NCBI GenBank assembly: GCA_015548865.1 | Contig: JADMXW010000001.1 | Coordinates: 1 to 64,000 of the forward strand | Reading direction: 5' to 3' | DNA: 64,000 nt | From: Serratia marcescens | GTDB taxonomy: Bacteria > Pseudomonadota > Gammaproteobacteria > Enterobacterales > Enterobacteriaceae | Shown: piece after piece, positions 47,959-57,021 of the stretch | Layout of the letters: each line of letters starts with the position of its first letter | Numbering within the stretch: the first letter of the stretch is position 1 | Notes under the pieces: model-generated | The model's database searches: none | What the model saw: the letters and a program-made list of their open reading frames with translations, nothing else | Told to the model about the DNA's origin: nothing | Translations under genes and position numbers: made by a program

Positions 47959-49050
47959 CTATAGCGCAACGCGGTTACGCTCACGTTTCGCCAGATAGAG
48001 TTTCTCATCTGCACGCTTCATTACCTGAGCAAGATCTTCCTGCGCGATGTGATACTCCACCAGGCCAATACTCACGGAGAGCTTCATCTTTTGACCTGAA
48101 GAGGAGACGCTGGTGGCATTACTCACTGCCACTCTGGCTCGTTCTGCTACCCAGTAAGCGTCATCCAATGCGATATTCGGCAGGATGATGGCAAATTCAT
48201 CTCCCCCTAAACGGCCGAAGATCTCCTCTTTGCGAAATGAACTTTTCAGGATACCTGCGACGGTTTTCAGCGCATTATCGCCGCCATCGTGGCCCAACGT
48301 GTCATTCACGTTTTTAAAGTGATCGATATCGATCAGAATAACGCAGGTAGGACGCCGGGTGACATTTGCGATTTGCAGCACTTTATTGGCGGCGTGGTAA
48401 AAGGCATCACGGCGCAGGTAGCCTGTCAGATCGTCGTAGCGGGCGGTAGTGGGCAGTTCAATCAGGTATTTTTTGGCAAACAGTGATAGCACGCTGCCCA
48501 ACAGGGCCGCGAGTATCGCCATCAACGCGGCAATAAACAAAGAGGAAAACGTTCCAACAGTTTTGTACAGCGTGGGCTCATTCAATACACTGGTGGTGCG
48601 GATGATGACACCGTGGAGCTCATCCAGCGGTGACATTAGCGGAAAGATGGTGGTGTAGGTTCCCTTGCCTGCGTATTCACCCATGGCTGGCAGTTTGTCT
48701 TTACACAGGCGCAAGACCGTCATGTCGTTAAACGTCAAATCCAATTGCGACAGATGACTGATGCATTCTGCTTGGGTATCACGCGTGTTGAAACCCAGCG
48801 TTTTAACACGCACCAGCAAAAAGGAACCGCTCAGAAAGCGAATATCGCTGTCTTTTACTTCGCTACCTGTATTGTAGGTTTGGTATATATGAATAATATT
48901 ATCAAGGTTATACCGTTGTGTTTCCCATTCAGCCTGGCGGTCATGGTAGATGACGAACAGGGCGGCAGAAAAAACGACGGAACCAAAGAAAAGGAAGGCG
49001 GATACCGGATGAGATATGAGTTTGAGCAATTGATATTTCAGACCAGCCAT
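47959..49050 (-). CDS. membrane-bound diguanylate cyclase (GGDEF domain)
   Basis: Protein of 363 residues probably making cyclic di-GMP. Two membrane helices (about 17-36 and 168-192) enclose a periplasmic sensor part of about 130 residues containing three cysteines, which could form a disulfide or bind a ligand. The catalytic domain (about 205-360) has DHFKNVNDTLGHDGGD and the intact active site GGDEF (282-286). The usual inhibitory I-site RxxD reads RKEE (273-276), so product inhibition may be weak. Start chosen at 49050 with AAGGA upstream. An insertion between tal and mog compared with E. coli. Confidence 0.92.
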   Translation of the reverse strand: MAGLKYQLLKLISHPVSAFLFFGSVVFSAALFVIYHDRQAEWETQRYNLDNIIHIYQTYNTGSEVKDSDIRFLSGSFLLVRVKTLGFNTRDTQAECISHLSQLDLTFNDMTVLRLCKDKLPAMGEYAGKGTYTTIFPLMSPLDELHGVIIRTTSVLNEPTLYKTVGTFSSLFIAALMAILAALLGSVLSLFAKKYLIELPTTARYDDLTGYLRRDAFYHAANKVLQIANVTRRPTCVILIDIDHFKNVNDTLGHDGGDNALKTVAGILKSSFRKEEIFGRLGGDEFAIILPNIALDDAYWVAERARVAVSNATSVSSSGQKMKLSVSIGLVEYHIAQEDLAQVMKRADEKLYLAKRERNRVAL

Positions 49051-49284
49051 GAACGGATTCCTTGGTACTCGCGCGTACTGTTGCCGCCAGCAATGCGCTA
49101 ACATACTCAGTGTCGGCGCTAAGTGGCCGTGACTTTAAATATAAACGCAATCTTTTTTCAATGAGGGGCTGAAAACCCACTTAATCTCACATTATTACCG
49201 ATAACGCTGATTGTTAAACAATGTGCAGCCCTCATGCCTGAAAAAGATTGTTAAAATCAGATTTTAACTGACAGAGATGTTGTT

Positions 49285-49872
49285 ATGAATGAATTGCGAA
49301 TTGGCCTGCTGTCCATCTCCGACCGTGCCTCAAGCGGGGTCTATCAGGATAAGGGCATCCCTGCATTACAAGAGTGGCTTGCTGCTGCGCTGACGACACC
49401 TTTTGAAGTGGAGTCTCGCCTTATTCCCGATGAGCAACCGTTGATTGAGCAGGCTTTGTGTGAGCTTGTGGATGAACGTCAGTGTCATCTGGTGCTTACC
49501 ACTGGCGGTACTGGGCCAGCCCGACGCGATGTCACGCCTGATGCCACGCTGGCGGTTGCCGATCGTGAAATGCCGGGTTTTGGTGAGCAGATGCGCCAGA
49601 TCAGTTTGCGCTTTGTGCCTACGGCAATTTTATCGCGCCAGGTGGGGGTTATTCGTAAACAGGCATTAATTCTGAATTTGCCGGGACAGCCCAAATCTAT
49701 CAAAGAGACGCTGGAAGGTCTGAAAGACGGTGCGGGAAACGTGGTAGTGCCAGGAATTTTTGCCAGTGTACCGTATTGTATACAGTTGCTGGAAGGGCCT
49801 TATGTCGAAACCGATCCGCAAGTGGTAGCAGCATTTCGTCCCAAGAATGCGATTCGCGATACAAAAAGCTGA
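49285..49872 (+). CDS. mog: molybdopterin adenylyltransferase
   Basis: Activates molybdopterin for molybdenum insertion; 195 residues as in E. coli. Family marks: LSISDRASSGVYQDKGIPAL, TTGGTGPARRDVTPDA and LPGQPKSIKETL. Alone between the cyclase and the MHS transporter. Confidence 0.97.
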   Translation: MNELRIGLLSISDRASSGVYQDKGIPALQEWLAAALTTPFEVESRLIPDEQPLIEQALCELVDERQCHLVLTTGGTGPARRDVTPDATLAVADREMPGFGEQMRQISLRFVPTAILSRQVGVIRKQALILNLPGQPKSIKETLEGLKDGAGNVVVPGIFASVPYCIQLLEGPYVETDPQVVAAFRPKNAIRDTKS

Positions 49873-49999
49873 AGTTAGCCAATTTTAAACATAAGCTGCA
49901 GCTTTGCTGGAGTGTAAAATTTTAGTCGTTATAGTAATCTTAGCTTTACACAAAGACGACAAATTATTTTTCTCTCACTCTGGCCTTATTCGGTAACTT

Positions 50000-51382
50000 A
50001 TGAACGGTGATAACGCTCCATCACAACCATTTTCATCACAACAATCGTCAGCACGACCATTGCCACAGCATCAATTACCACAACAACAGCGCCAACTGAA
50101 CGGACAGGATTACAAAACGCTCTCCCTGGCGGCGCTGGGTGGCGCGTTGGAGTTTTACGATTTCATCATTTTCGTTTTTTTCGCCGCAGTGATTGGCGAG
50201 CTTTTTTTCCCACCTGATATTCCAGAGTGGCTGCGCCAGTTGCAAACCTTCGGCATCTTTGCCGCAGGCTATCTGGCCCGCCCGTTGGGGGGCATCATCA
50301 TGGCCCACTTTGGCGATTTGGTGGGGCGTAAAAAAATGTTCAGCCTGAGCATTTTCCTGATGGCTGTCCCTACGCTGGCAATGGGTATGTTGCCCACCTA
50401 TGAAAGTATGGGGATTGCTGCGCCGGTACTGCTGTTGTTGATGCGTATTTTACAAGGTGCCGCGATTGGTGGCGAAGTGCCCGGAGCCTGGGTTTTTGTA
50501 TCGGAGCATGTGCCGCGTTCTCGCATTGGGCTGGCGTGTGGCATTCTGACGGCGGGGCTGACGCTCGGCATTCTGCTCGGTTCTGCCATTGCAACATTGC
50601 TCAACAGTACATTAACACCGCAGCAGATCGTGGGGGGCGGATGGCGTATTCCGTTTTTCCTCGGCGGTATTTTTGGTTTCTTTGCCATGTACTTGCGCCG
50701 GTGGTTGCAAGAGACTCCGGTGTTTATGGAGATGCAGGCGCACAAACGTCTGGCGGACGAGCTGCCGCTTAAGTCTGTTGTAATGAAACATAAAACGGCC
50801 GTCGTGGTATCGATGCTGCTGACCTGGCTGCTTTCTGCCTGCATTGTTGTGGTGATCCTGATGGCGCCAACCTATTTGCAGAAAGCACATGGCATTCCGG
50901 CCTCTTTAGCGTTGCAGGCTAACTGTCTGGCGACCATTACTCTGATGATTGGCTGTGTGGCTGTGGGAGTGATAGTTGATCGCGTGGGGGCGGGTAAGAC
51001 ATTTATTTTCGGTAGCCTGCTGCTGGCAGCCGGTTGCGCCTTCTTTTATCTTGTGGCCGCGCGCGATCCTTCGTTGCTGTTCTTAGGGTATGCGGTTGCG
51101 GGATTATGCGTTGGTGTAGTGGGGGCGGTGCCTTACGTGATGGTGCAAGCGTTCCCTCCTGAAGTACGCTTCTCGGGTATCTCTTTCTCTTACAATGTCT
51201 CTTACGCTATTTTCGGTGGCCTGACACCGATAAGTGTCACGCTGATGATGCAGATAACGCCTATTGCACCTGCTGTTTATGTTTTAGCGCTTTCCGGGCT
51301 TGGCTTTTTGCTGGGGCTCTATCTCTATCAAACACAGTCTCGTCAGCGCGTGGCGCTCACTGAATCAACACAAAGCCTGTAA
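50000..51382 (+). CDS. MFS transporter of the metabolite:H+ symporter (MHS) type
   Basis: Inner-membrane protein of 460 residues with 12 predicted segments, similar in plan to ProP/ShiA/YhjE. The MHS pattern LGGALEFYDFIIFVFFA opens the first helix, with LARPLGGIIMAHFGDLVGRK in the 2-3 loop. The first 36 residues are a Gln/Pro/Ser-rich hydrophilic tail with no alternative start inside it, unusual for the family. Substrates of relatives include organic acids, osmolytes and shikimate; none can be assigned. It ends before a shared terminator with satP. Confidence 0.88.
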   Translation: MNGDNAPSQPFSSQQSSARPLPQHQLPQQQRQLNGQDYKTLSLAALGGALEFYDFIIFVFFAAVIGELFFPPDIPEWLRQLQTFGIFAAGYLARPLGGIIMAHFGDLVGRKKMFSLSIFLMAVPTLAMGMLPTYESMGIAAPVLLLLMRILQGAAIGGEVPGAWVFVSEHVPRSRIGLACGILTAGLTLGILLGSAIATLLNSTLTPQQIVGGGWRIPFFLGGIFGFFAMYLRRWLQETPVFMEMQAHKRLADELPLKSVVMKHKTAVVVSMLLTWLLSACIVVVILMAPTYLQKAHGIPASLALQANCLATITLMIGCVAVGVIVDRVGAGKTFIFGSLLLAAGCAFFYLVAARDPSLLFLGYAVAGLCVGVVGAVPYVMVQAFPPEVRFSGISFSYNVSYAIFGGLTPISVTLMMQITPIAPAVYVLALSGLGFLLGLYLYQTQSRQRVALTESTQSL

Positions 51383-51410
51383 TGTTCTGATAATCAGGTG
51401 ACCATAAAAC

Positions 51411-51440
51411 AAAAAGCCCGATATATATGTCGGGCTTTTT
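51411..51440. terminator. bidirectional terminator between MHS transporter and satP
   Basis: An 11-bp stem AAAAAGCCCGA/TCGGGCTTTTT with an 8-base loop lies between convergent genes; T runs exist on both strands. Confidence 0.93.
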
Positions 51441-51458
51441 GTCGGTAAAACGTAGCGA

Positions 51459-52034
51459 TTAGTGTGCCGCGCCGCGTGCACCAATAGGCAGTACTGTACG
51501 GCCGAACTGCGCGTTCAGCACTTCTGCCATGGCCAGATAAATGGCGCTGGCACCACAAATAATGCCTTCGTAGCCAGCGATGGTCAGCAGGCCGTGGTTG
51601 CCGGTGAAGTTACCGATAGCCAGCAGGGCAAACAGCAGTGTCAGGCTGGCAAATACGAACTGCAACGCACGGTTGGCGCACAGCGTGCCGAAAAACATAA
51701 ACAGGGTGAAAATGCCCCACAGACCCAGGAACACCCCAAGGAACTGCGCATCGCTGGCTTCCGCCAGCCCCATTTTCGGCAGCATCAGAATGCCGACCAG
51801 TGTCAGCCAGAATGCACCGTAAGAAGTGAATGCGGTTACACCAAAGGTGTTACCTTTCTTGTATTCCAACAGCCCTGCGATGATCTGGGCGATACCGCCG
51901 TAGAAAATCCCCATGCTGAGAATAATAGAAGAAAGTGGGAAAAAGCCTGCGTTGTGCAAGTTAAGAAGAATGGTGGTCATCCCGAAGCCCATCAGTCCTA
52001 ACGGACCGGGATTCGCCAGCGAGTTCGTTTGCAT
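51459..52034 (-). CDS. satP: acetate/succinate:H+ symporter SatP
   Basis: Inner-membrane transporter of 191 residues (E. coli YaaH/SatP 188). The family signature [14 protein letters not shown] is at 8-21, followed by six membrane helices. Convergent with the MHS transporter, divergent from dnaK. Confidence 0.96.
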   Translation of the reverse strand: MQTNSLANPGPLGLMGFGMTTILLNLHNAGFFPLSSIILSMGIFYGGIAQIIAGLLEYKKGNTFGVTAFTSYGAFWLTLVGILMLPKMGLAEASDAQFLGVFLGLWGIFTLFMFFGTLCANRALQFVFASLTLLFALLAIGNFTGNHGLLTIAGYEGIICGASAIYLAMAEVLNAQFGRTVLPIGARGAAH

Positions 52035-52558
52035 AAATCCTCAGAATACAATAGTGGAGTTGTGTAGCTTGCTCGATGCCGCGCTCTGTCGGTGTTTCCT
52101 GATCTCTGGCGAGCTGTCCTTGCTCGTCGTTCCGATAGACCATTGCGATGTCACAGTGAAAGCCATGTAACAGTAAAAGCAACGCAACGGTGAAATTTTC
52201 TAAAAAAATTTTAATTGCGGCGCGGCATAATAGCGGGACGATTGCGCGGATACAACAAGGCACAAGAGGAATAGTTTGATCATAAAGGGGATCGTCTGCA
52301 TTTTTTTTTCGCTCCCCCCCTTGATGAGGAAATTGTCGTCCCCATCTTATTTCCAACCGAAACGGTTTGACCTCTTGTAACGGGATATGCCGGGCAGAGT
52401 GAATTTGCCCGAAGCATTTAAGAACGCCGTGTGGATGAGGATACCTCGTGAGGGCAGAAACTGAAAAATTGCACCTTGTTGAGTTGAAAATCCCCTTTTC
52501 GCCCGCATAGTAGGTTGAACGACCACACCGAATATGACTTTTTAGTGGAGATGTTTAG
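52035..52558. other. 524-base satP-dnaK intergenic region
   Basis: It contains the satP promoter region on the left, a T-rich tract (52301-52309) and the dnaK heat-shock promoter (52318-52347), leaving a dnaK leader of about 200 bases. No additional gene is supported. Confidence 0.7.
52318..52347 (+). promoter_or_regulatory. sigma-32 heat-shock promoter of dnaKJ
   Basis: CCCTTGAT (-35) and CCCCATCT (-10) are separated by 14 bases, close to the sigma-32 consensus CTTGAA-N13/14-CCCCAT and very like E. coli dnaK P1 as I recall it. Confidence 0.9.
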
Positions 52559-54469
52559 ATGGGTAAGATTATTGGTATCGACCTGGGTACAACCAACTCT
52601 TGTGTAGCGATTATGGACGGTACGCAGGTTAAAGTACTGGAAAACAGCGAAGGCGATCGCACAACGCCTTCTATTATTGCTTATACGCAAGACGGTGAAA
52701 TTCTGGTTGGTCAGCCTGCTAAACGTCAAGCAGTCACTAACCCGAAAAATACCCTGTTTGCTATCAAGCGCTTGATTGGCCGTCGCTTCAAAGATGAAGA
52801 AGTGCAGCGTGATACCAACATCATGCCGTACAACATCGTTGCTGCAGATAATGGCGACGCGTGGCTGGAAGTGAAAGATCAAAAAATGGCACCGCCGCAG
52901 ATCTCTGCTGAAGTGCTGAAAAAAATGAAGAAAACGGCTGAAGATTACCTCGGTGAAACCATCACCGAAGCCGTTATCACCGTACCGGCTTATTTTAACG
53001 ATGCACAGCGTCAGGCGACGAAAGATGCAGGCCGTATCGCTGGTCTGGAAGTAAAACGTATTATCAACGAACCGACAGCTGCTGCATTGGCATACGGTCT
53101 TGATAAAGAAGTTGGCAACCGTACCATTGCAGTCTATGACCTGGGCGGCGGTACGTTTGATATTTCCATCATCGAAATCGATGAAGTTGACGGCGAAAAA
53201 ACCTTTGAAGTACTGGCAACCAACGGTGATACCCACCTGGGTGGCGAAGATTTCGACAGCCGTTTGATCAACTATCTGGTTGACGAATTCAAGAAAGAGC
53301 AAGGTTTTGATCTGCGCAACGATCCGCTGGCCATGCAGCGTCTGAAAGAAGCGGCAGAAAAAGCGAAAATTGAGCTTTCCTCTGCGCAACAGACTGACGT
53401 TAACCTGCCGTACATCACGGCTGATGCCACCGGGCCGAAGCACCTGAACATTAAAGTGACTCGCGCTAAGTTGGAGTCGCTAGTAGAAGAGCTGGTGACG
53501 CGTTCACTGGAGCCGCTGAAAGTTGCATTACAGGATGCAGGTCTGTCTGTTTCTGATGTGCAGGATGTGATTCTGGTGGGTGGTCAAACCCGTATGCCGC
53601 TGGTGCAGAAGAAAGTGGCTGACTTCTTTGGCAAAGAACCGCGTAAAGACGTCAACCCGGATGAAGCTGTGGCGATTGGTGCTGCGGTGCAGGGCGGTGT
53701 ATTGGCCGGTGATGTTAAAGACGTGCTGCTGTTGGACGTTACTCCGCTGTCGCTGGGTATCGAAACCATGGGTGGTGTGATGACGCCACTGATTACCAAG
53801 AACACCACTATTCCGACTAAACACAGTCAGGTGTTCTCTACGGCGGAAGATAACCAAGCCGCAGTAACCATCCATGTGTTGCAGGGCGAACGTAAACGCG
53901 CGCACGACAATAAATCGCTGGGCCAGTTTAACCTGGATGGCATTCAGGCTGCACCGCGCGGTATGCCGCAGATCGAAGTCACCTTCGATATCGATGCAGA
54001 CGGTATCCTGCACGTTTCTGCTAAAGACAAGAATAGCGGACGTGAGCAGAACATCACCATTAAGGCTTCTTCTGGCTTGAATGAAGATGAAATCCAGAAA
54101 ATGGTACGTGATGCAGAAGCGAACGCTGAAGCTGACCGTAAATTTGAAGAGCTGGTGCAGACGCGCAATCAGGGCGATCACCTGTTGCACAGCACCCGTA
54201 AGCAACTGGAAGAGTCTGGCGATAAGCTGGCCGCTAACGATAAAACCGCGATTGAAGATGCCCTGAAGGCTCTGGAAAGTGTGCTGAAAGGCGAAGATAA
54301 AGCGGAGATTGAAGCGAAGATCCAAACGTTGATCGAAGCGTCGGCCAAGCTGTTGGAAGCATCTCAACAACAGGCACAAGCTGGTGCAGCAGGCAGCGCA
54401 GACGACGCCGCTCGTAAAGAAGACGACGTTGTTGACGCTGAATTCGAAGAAGTGAAAGACAAAAAATAA
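52559..54469 (+). CDS. dnaK: chaperone DnaK (Hsp70)
   Basis: ATP-dependent chaperone of 636 residues. Actin-like ATPase domain 1-385 ([14 protein letters not shown], then [12 protein letters not shown]), linker [15 protein letters not shown], substrate-binding domain and helical lid; the last residues [15 protein letters not shown] are the conserved acidic tail. Works with DnaJ, encoded 108 bases downstream, and GrpE. Confidence 0.99.
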   Translation: MGKIIGIDLGTTNSCVAIMDGTQVKVLENSEGDRTTPSIIAYTQDGEILVGQPAKRQAVTNPKNTLFAIKRLIGRRFKDEEVQRDTNIMPYNIVAADNGDAWLEVKDQKMAPPQISAEVLKKMKKTAEDYLGETITEAVITVPAYFNDAQRQATKDAGRIAGLEVKRIINEPTAAALAYGLDKEVGNRTIAVYDLGGGTFDISIIEIDEVDGEKTFEVLATNGDTHLGGEDFDSRLINYLVDEFKKEQGFDLRNDPLAMQRLKEAAEKAKIELSSAQQTDVNLPYITADATGPKHLNIKVTRAKLESLVEELVTRSLEPLKVALQDAGLSVSDVQDVILVGGQTRMPLVQKKVADFFGKEPRKDVNPDEAVAIGAAVQGGVLAGDVKDVLLLDVTPLSLGIETMGGVMTPLITKNTTIPTKHSQVFSTAEDNQAAVTIHVLQGERKRAHDNKSLGQFNLDGIQAAPRGMPQIEVTFDIDADGILHVSAKDKNSGREQNITIKASSGLNEDEIQKMVRDAEANAEADRKFEELVQTRNQGDHLLHSTRKQLEESGDKLAANDKTAIEDALKALESVLKGEDKAEIEAKIQTLIEASAKLLEASQQQAQAGAAGSADDAARKEDDVVDAEFEEVKDKK

Positions 54470-54520
54470 TCGCCCTTAGGCGGGCGCAGCAATGATGATA
54501 CGTCGTTGCTGGCAAACCAG

Positions 54521-54552
54521 GCACGGGCGTCGAGGAAACTCTGCGCCCGTGC
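54521..54552 (+). promoter_or_regulatory. stem-loop in the dnaK-dnaJ gap
   Basis: A perfect 9-bp stem GCACGGGCG/CGCCCGTGC with a 14-base loop lies 25 bases before dnaJ. It may lower dnaJ translation or transcription relative to dnaK. Confidence 0.5.
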
Positions 54553-54577
54553 ACGCATGTTGAGGGCAGAAAAAAAC

Positions 54578-55711
54578 ATGGCGAAGCAAGATTATTACGA
54601 AGCGCTAGGCGTTGCTAAAGACGCCGATGAGCGGGAGATCAAAAAGGCCTACAAGCGCCTGGCGATGAAGTATCACCCGGACCGTAACCCCGGCGATAAA
54701 GGTGCTGAAGCAAAATTCAAAGAGATCAAAGAAGCCTATGAAATTCTGACGGATGCGCAGAAACGGGCGGCTTACGATCAATACGGCCACGCTGCGTTTG
54801 AGCAAGGCGGCATGGGCGGTGGCGGTGCTGGCGGTTTCGGCGGCGCAGATTTTGGCGATATCTTTGGCGACGTATTCGGCGATATTTTCGGCGGCGGACG
54901 TCGTCAACGTGCCAGCCGCGGAGCCGATTTACGCTACAACATGGAATTGACGCTAGAAGAAGCGGTTCGTGGCGTCGCCAAAGAGATCCGCATTCCAACG
55001 CTTGAAGAGTGCGATTCCTGTCACGGTAGCGGTGCAAAGGCGGGGAGTTCTCCGGTAACCTGCCCAACCTGTCATGGCAATGGCCAGGTGCAGATGCGTC
55101 AAGGGTTCTTTACCGTTCAGCAGACCTGCCCGCACTGTCATGGTCGTGGCAAGATCATTAAAGATCCCTGCAACAAATGTCATGGTCATGGCCGTGTTGA
55201 AACCAGTAAAACGCTGTCGGTGAAAATCCCCGCAGGTGTGGATACGGGCGATCGTATTCGTTTGGCAGGTGAAGGTGAAGCTGGGGAGCACGGTGCACCA
55301 GCGGGCGATCTGTATGTTCAGGTTCAGGTAAAACCGCATCCCATCTTCCAGCGTGAAGAGAACAATCTCTATTGCGAAGTCCCGATCAATTTTGCGATGG
55401 CGGCAATGGGCGGTGAGATTGAAGTGCCAACGCTGGATGGTCGCGTGAAACTGAAGGTGCCTGCGGAAACGCAAACTGGGAAATTGTTCCGTATGCGTGG
55501 CAAAGGTGTGAAATCAGTACGCGGTGGTGCACAGGGTGACTTGTTATGCCGTGTGGTGGTCGAAACGCCAGTTAACCTTAATGAGCGTCAGAAACAGCTG
55601 TTACAGGAACTAGAAGAGAGCTTCGGTGGACCTTCTGGGGAGAGGAACAGCCCTCGTTCTAAAAGCTTCTTTGATGGAGTGAAGAAGTTTTTTGATGATT
55701 TGACCCGCTAA
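54578..55711 (+). CDS. dnaJ: co-chaperone DnaJ (Hsp40)
   Basis: Stimulates DnaK ATPase; 377 residues from ATG 54578. J domain with the HPD motif (MKYHPDRN), Gly/Phe-rich region (about 77-110), zinc-finger domain with four repeats [32 protein letters not shown], and C-terminal peptide-binding domains. An upstream open frame to 54506 has no counterpart. Confidence 0.99.
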   Translation: MAKQDYYEALGVAKDADEREIKKAYKRLAMKYHPDRNPGDKGAEAKFKEIKEAYEILTDAQKRAAYDQYGHAAFEQGGMGGGGAGGFGGADFGDIFGDVFGDIFGGGRRQRASRGADLRYNMELTLEEAVRGVAKEIRIPTLEECDSCHGSGAKAGSSPVTCPTCHGNGQVQMRQGFFTVQQTCPHCHGRGKIIKDPCNKCHGHGRVETSKTLSVKIPAGVDTGDRIRLAGEGEAGEHGAPAGDLYVQVQVKPHPIFQREENNLYCEVPINFAMAAMGGEIEVPTLDGRVKLKVPAETQTGKLFRMRGKGVKSVRGGAQGDLLCRVVVETPVNLNERQKQLLQELEESFGGPSGERNSPRSKSFFDGVKKFFDDLTR

Positions 55712-55730
55712 TATTAAATGTTCAGATAAA

Positions 55731-55754
55731 AAACCGGTGATTTATCACCGGTTT
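55731..55754 (+). terminator. terminator of dnaKJ
   Basis: A 10-bp stem AAACCGGTGA/TCACCGGTTT with a 4-base loop stands 19 bases after dnaJ. The remaining bases to 55934 show no gene. Confidence 0.8.
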
Positions 55755-55934
55755 GAATTTGCTGATAAACCTACCTAAAATAGTTATTCTCGCGTAGGCG
55801 ATGAGGGATTCTCACAAAGATAGGTCAAGTTTTTTTGTTGGTGCAGTGACGGTTTTGTGCCCTAATAGATTCTATATCGTAACAGAATAGTAAAAGAATC
55901 TTTATAGGCTAATAAATAAAAATAGAATTAATAT

Positions 55935-55962
55935 GCAATGGTGCGAAATTTCGCACCATTGC
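55935..55962. terminator. 28-bp perfect palindrome, 3' end of the proline-rich gene
   Basis: GCAATGGTGCGAAA and its exact inverse complement abut with no spacer, ending 16 bases before the leftward gene's stop codon. It can form a long hairpin and probably ends that transcript, though no T run follows on the minus strand. Confidence 0.6.
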
Positions 55963-55978
55963 TTTATTCTGAAACGAT

Positions 55979-56575
55979 TTATTGGTTTTTCTCTTTTACT
56001 TTATTGGATGCTTCAAATCTTTTTTTGAGCTCATCCATGACTGAATTATATGTCGGCGTTGTTTTAGGTTTAATACTTTTTATTTCACATACCGCTTTTT
56101 CTAAACGTACAGTCTCTGTCTGGGTAATTCTCGGTGGCACATACGATGCAGGTGGCATCGGTGGTGGCGGTGGCGACATCCCCATTTTACCCGGTTTTAC
56201 GAGCACTGGCGGAGTGAATATGCTCACAGTAACAGGCGTTGGCGCAGGTGTCGCAACGAGAGGTTTTTTAGTGGGTGAAGGGCGACCTGTGGCTAAACGG
56301 CTGTTCAGCTCCTGTAGGAATTTACCGTATTTACCCGAAAAACTGTCTGAGAGTTTTCGTACGTAAATTACCTTGCGCTCGCTGACCTGCATTTGGGGCG
56401 CTGAGATGGAAAATTTATCAGGATATGAAGGCGTGAATTTTATTGTACTGTTTGATGCTTTCTGAAAGTCAGGTTTAATAACGCCAATGGCATTACTCTT
56501 TGTGAATAATGGTTGTGTTGGAAGCGTAAACTTTTTGATTAACGTGTTAATATTGTTTGATATGGCTACTCGCAT
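55979..56575 (-). CDS. proline-rich protein of unknown function, effector-like
   Basis: I do not recognise this 198-residue protein. No signal peptide or membrane helix. The first 60 residues are Ser/Thr/Asn/Lys-rich; 100-148 are proline-rich with SPPPPPMPP (134-142). On either side of the proline tract stand similar short segments, FLQELNSRLATG (87-97) and VMDELKKRFEAS (179-190), of the pattern L/M-x-E-L-x-x-R-L/F. GGAG lies 5 bases before ATG 56575. The gene is AT-rich compared with dnaJ and shares its direction and locus with the larger unknown gene at 57022. A type III-secreted protein binding host proline-recognition domains or actin is a guess from composition only. Confidence 0.7.
   Translation of the reverse strand: MRVAISNNINTLIKKFTLPTQPLFTKSNAIGVIKPDFQKASNSTIKFTPSYPDKFSISAPQMQVSERKVIYVRKLSDSFSGKYGKFLQELNSRLATGRPSPTKKPLVATPAPTPVTVSIFTPPVLVKPGKMGMSPPPPPMPPASYVPPRITQTETVRLEKAVCEIKSIKPKTTPTYNSVMDELKKRFEASNKVKEKNQ

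Positions 56576-57021
<446 letters not shown>

Noticed and set aside
52418-53443. 341-codon frame antisense to dnaK
   Set aside because: Long antisense frames are common opposite highly expressed, codon-biased genes; the plus strand is clearly dnaK.
53528-54379. 283-codon frame antisense to the dnaK 3' half
   Set aside because: Same reason: a shadow of dnaK codon bias without ribosome site or family features.
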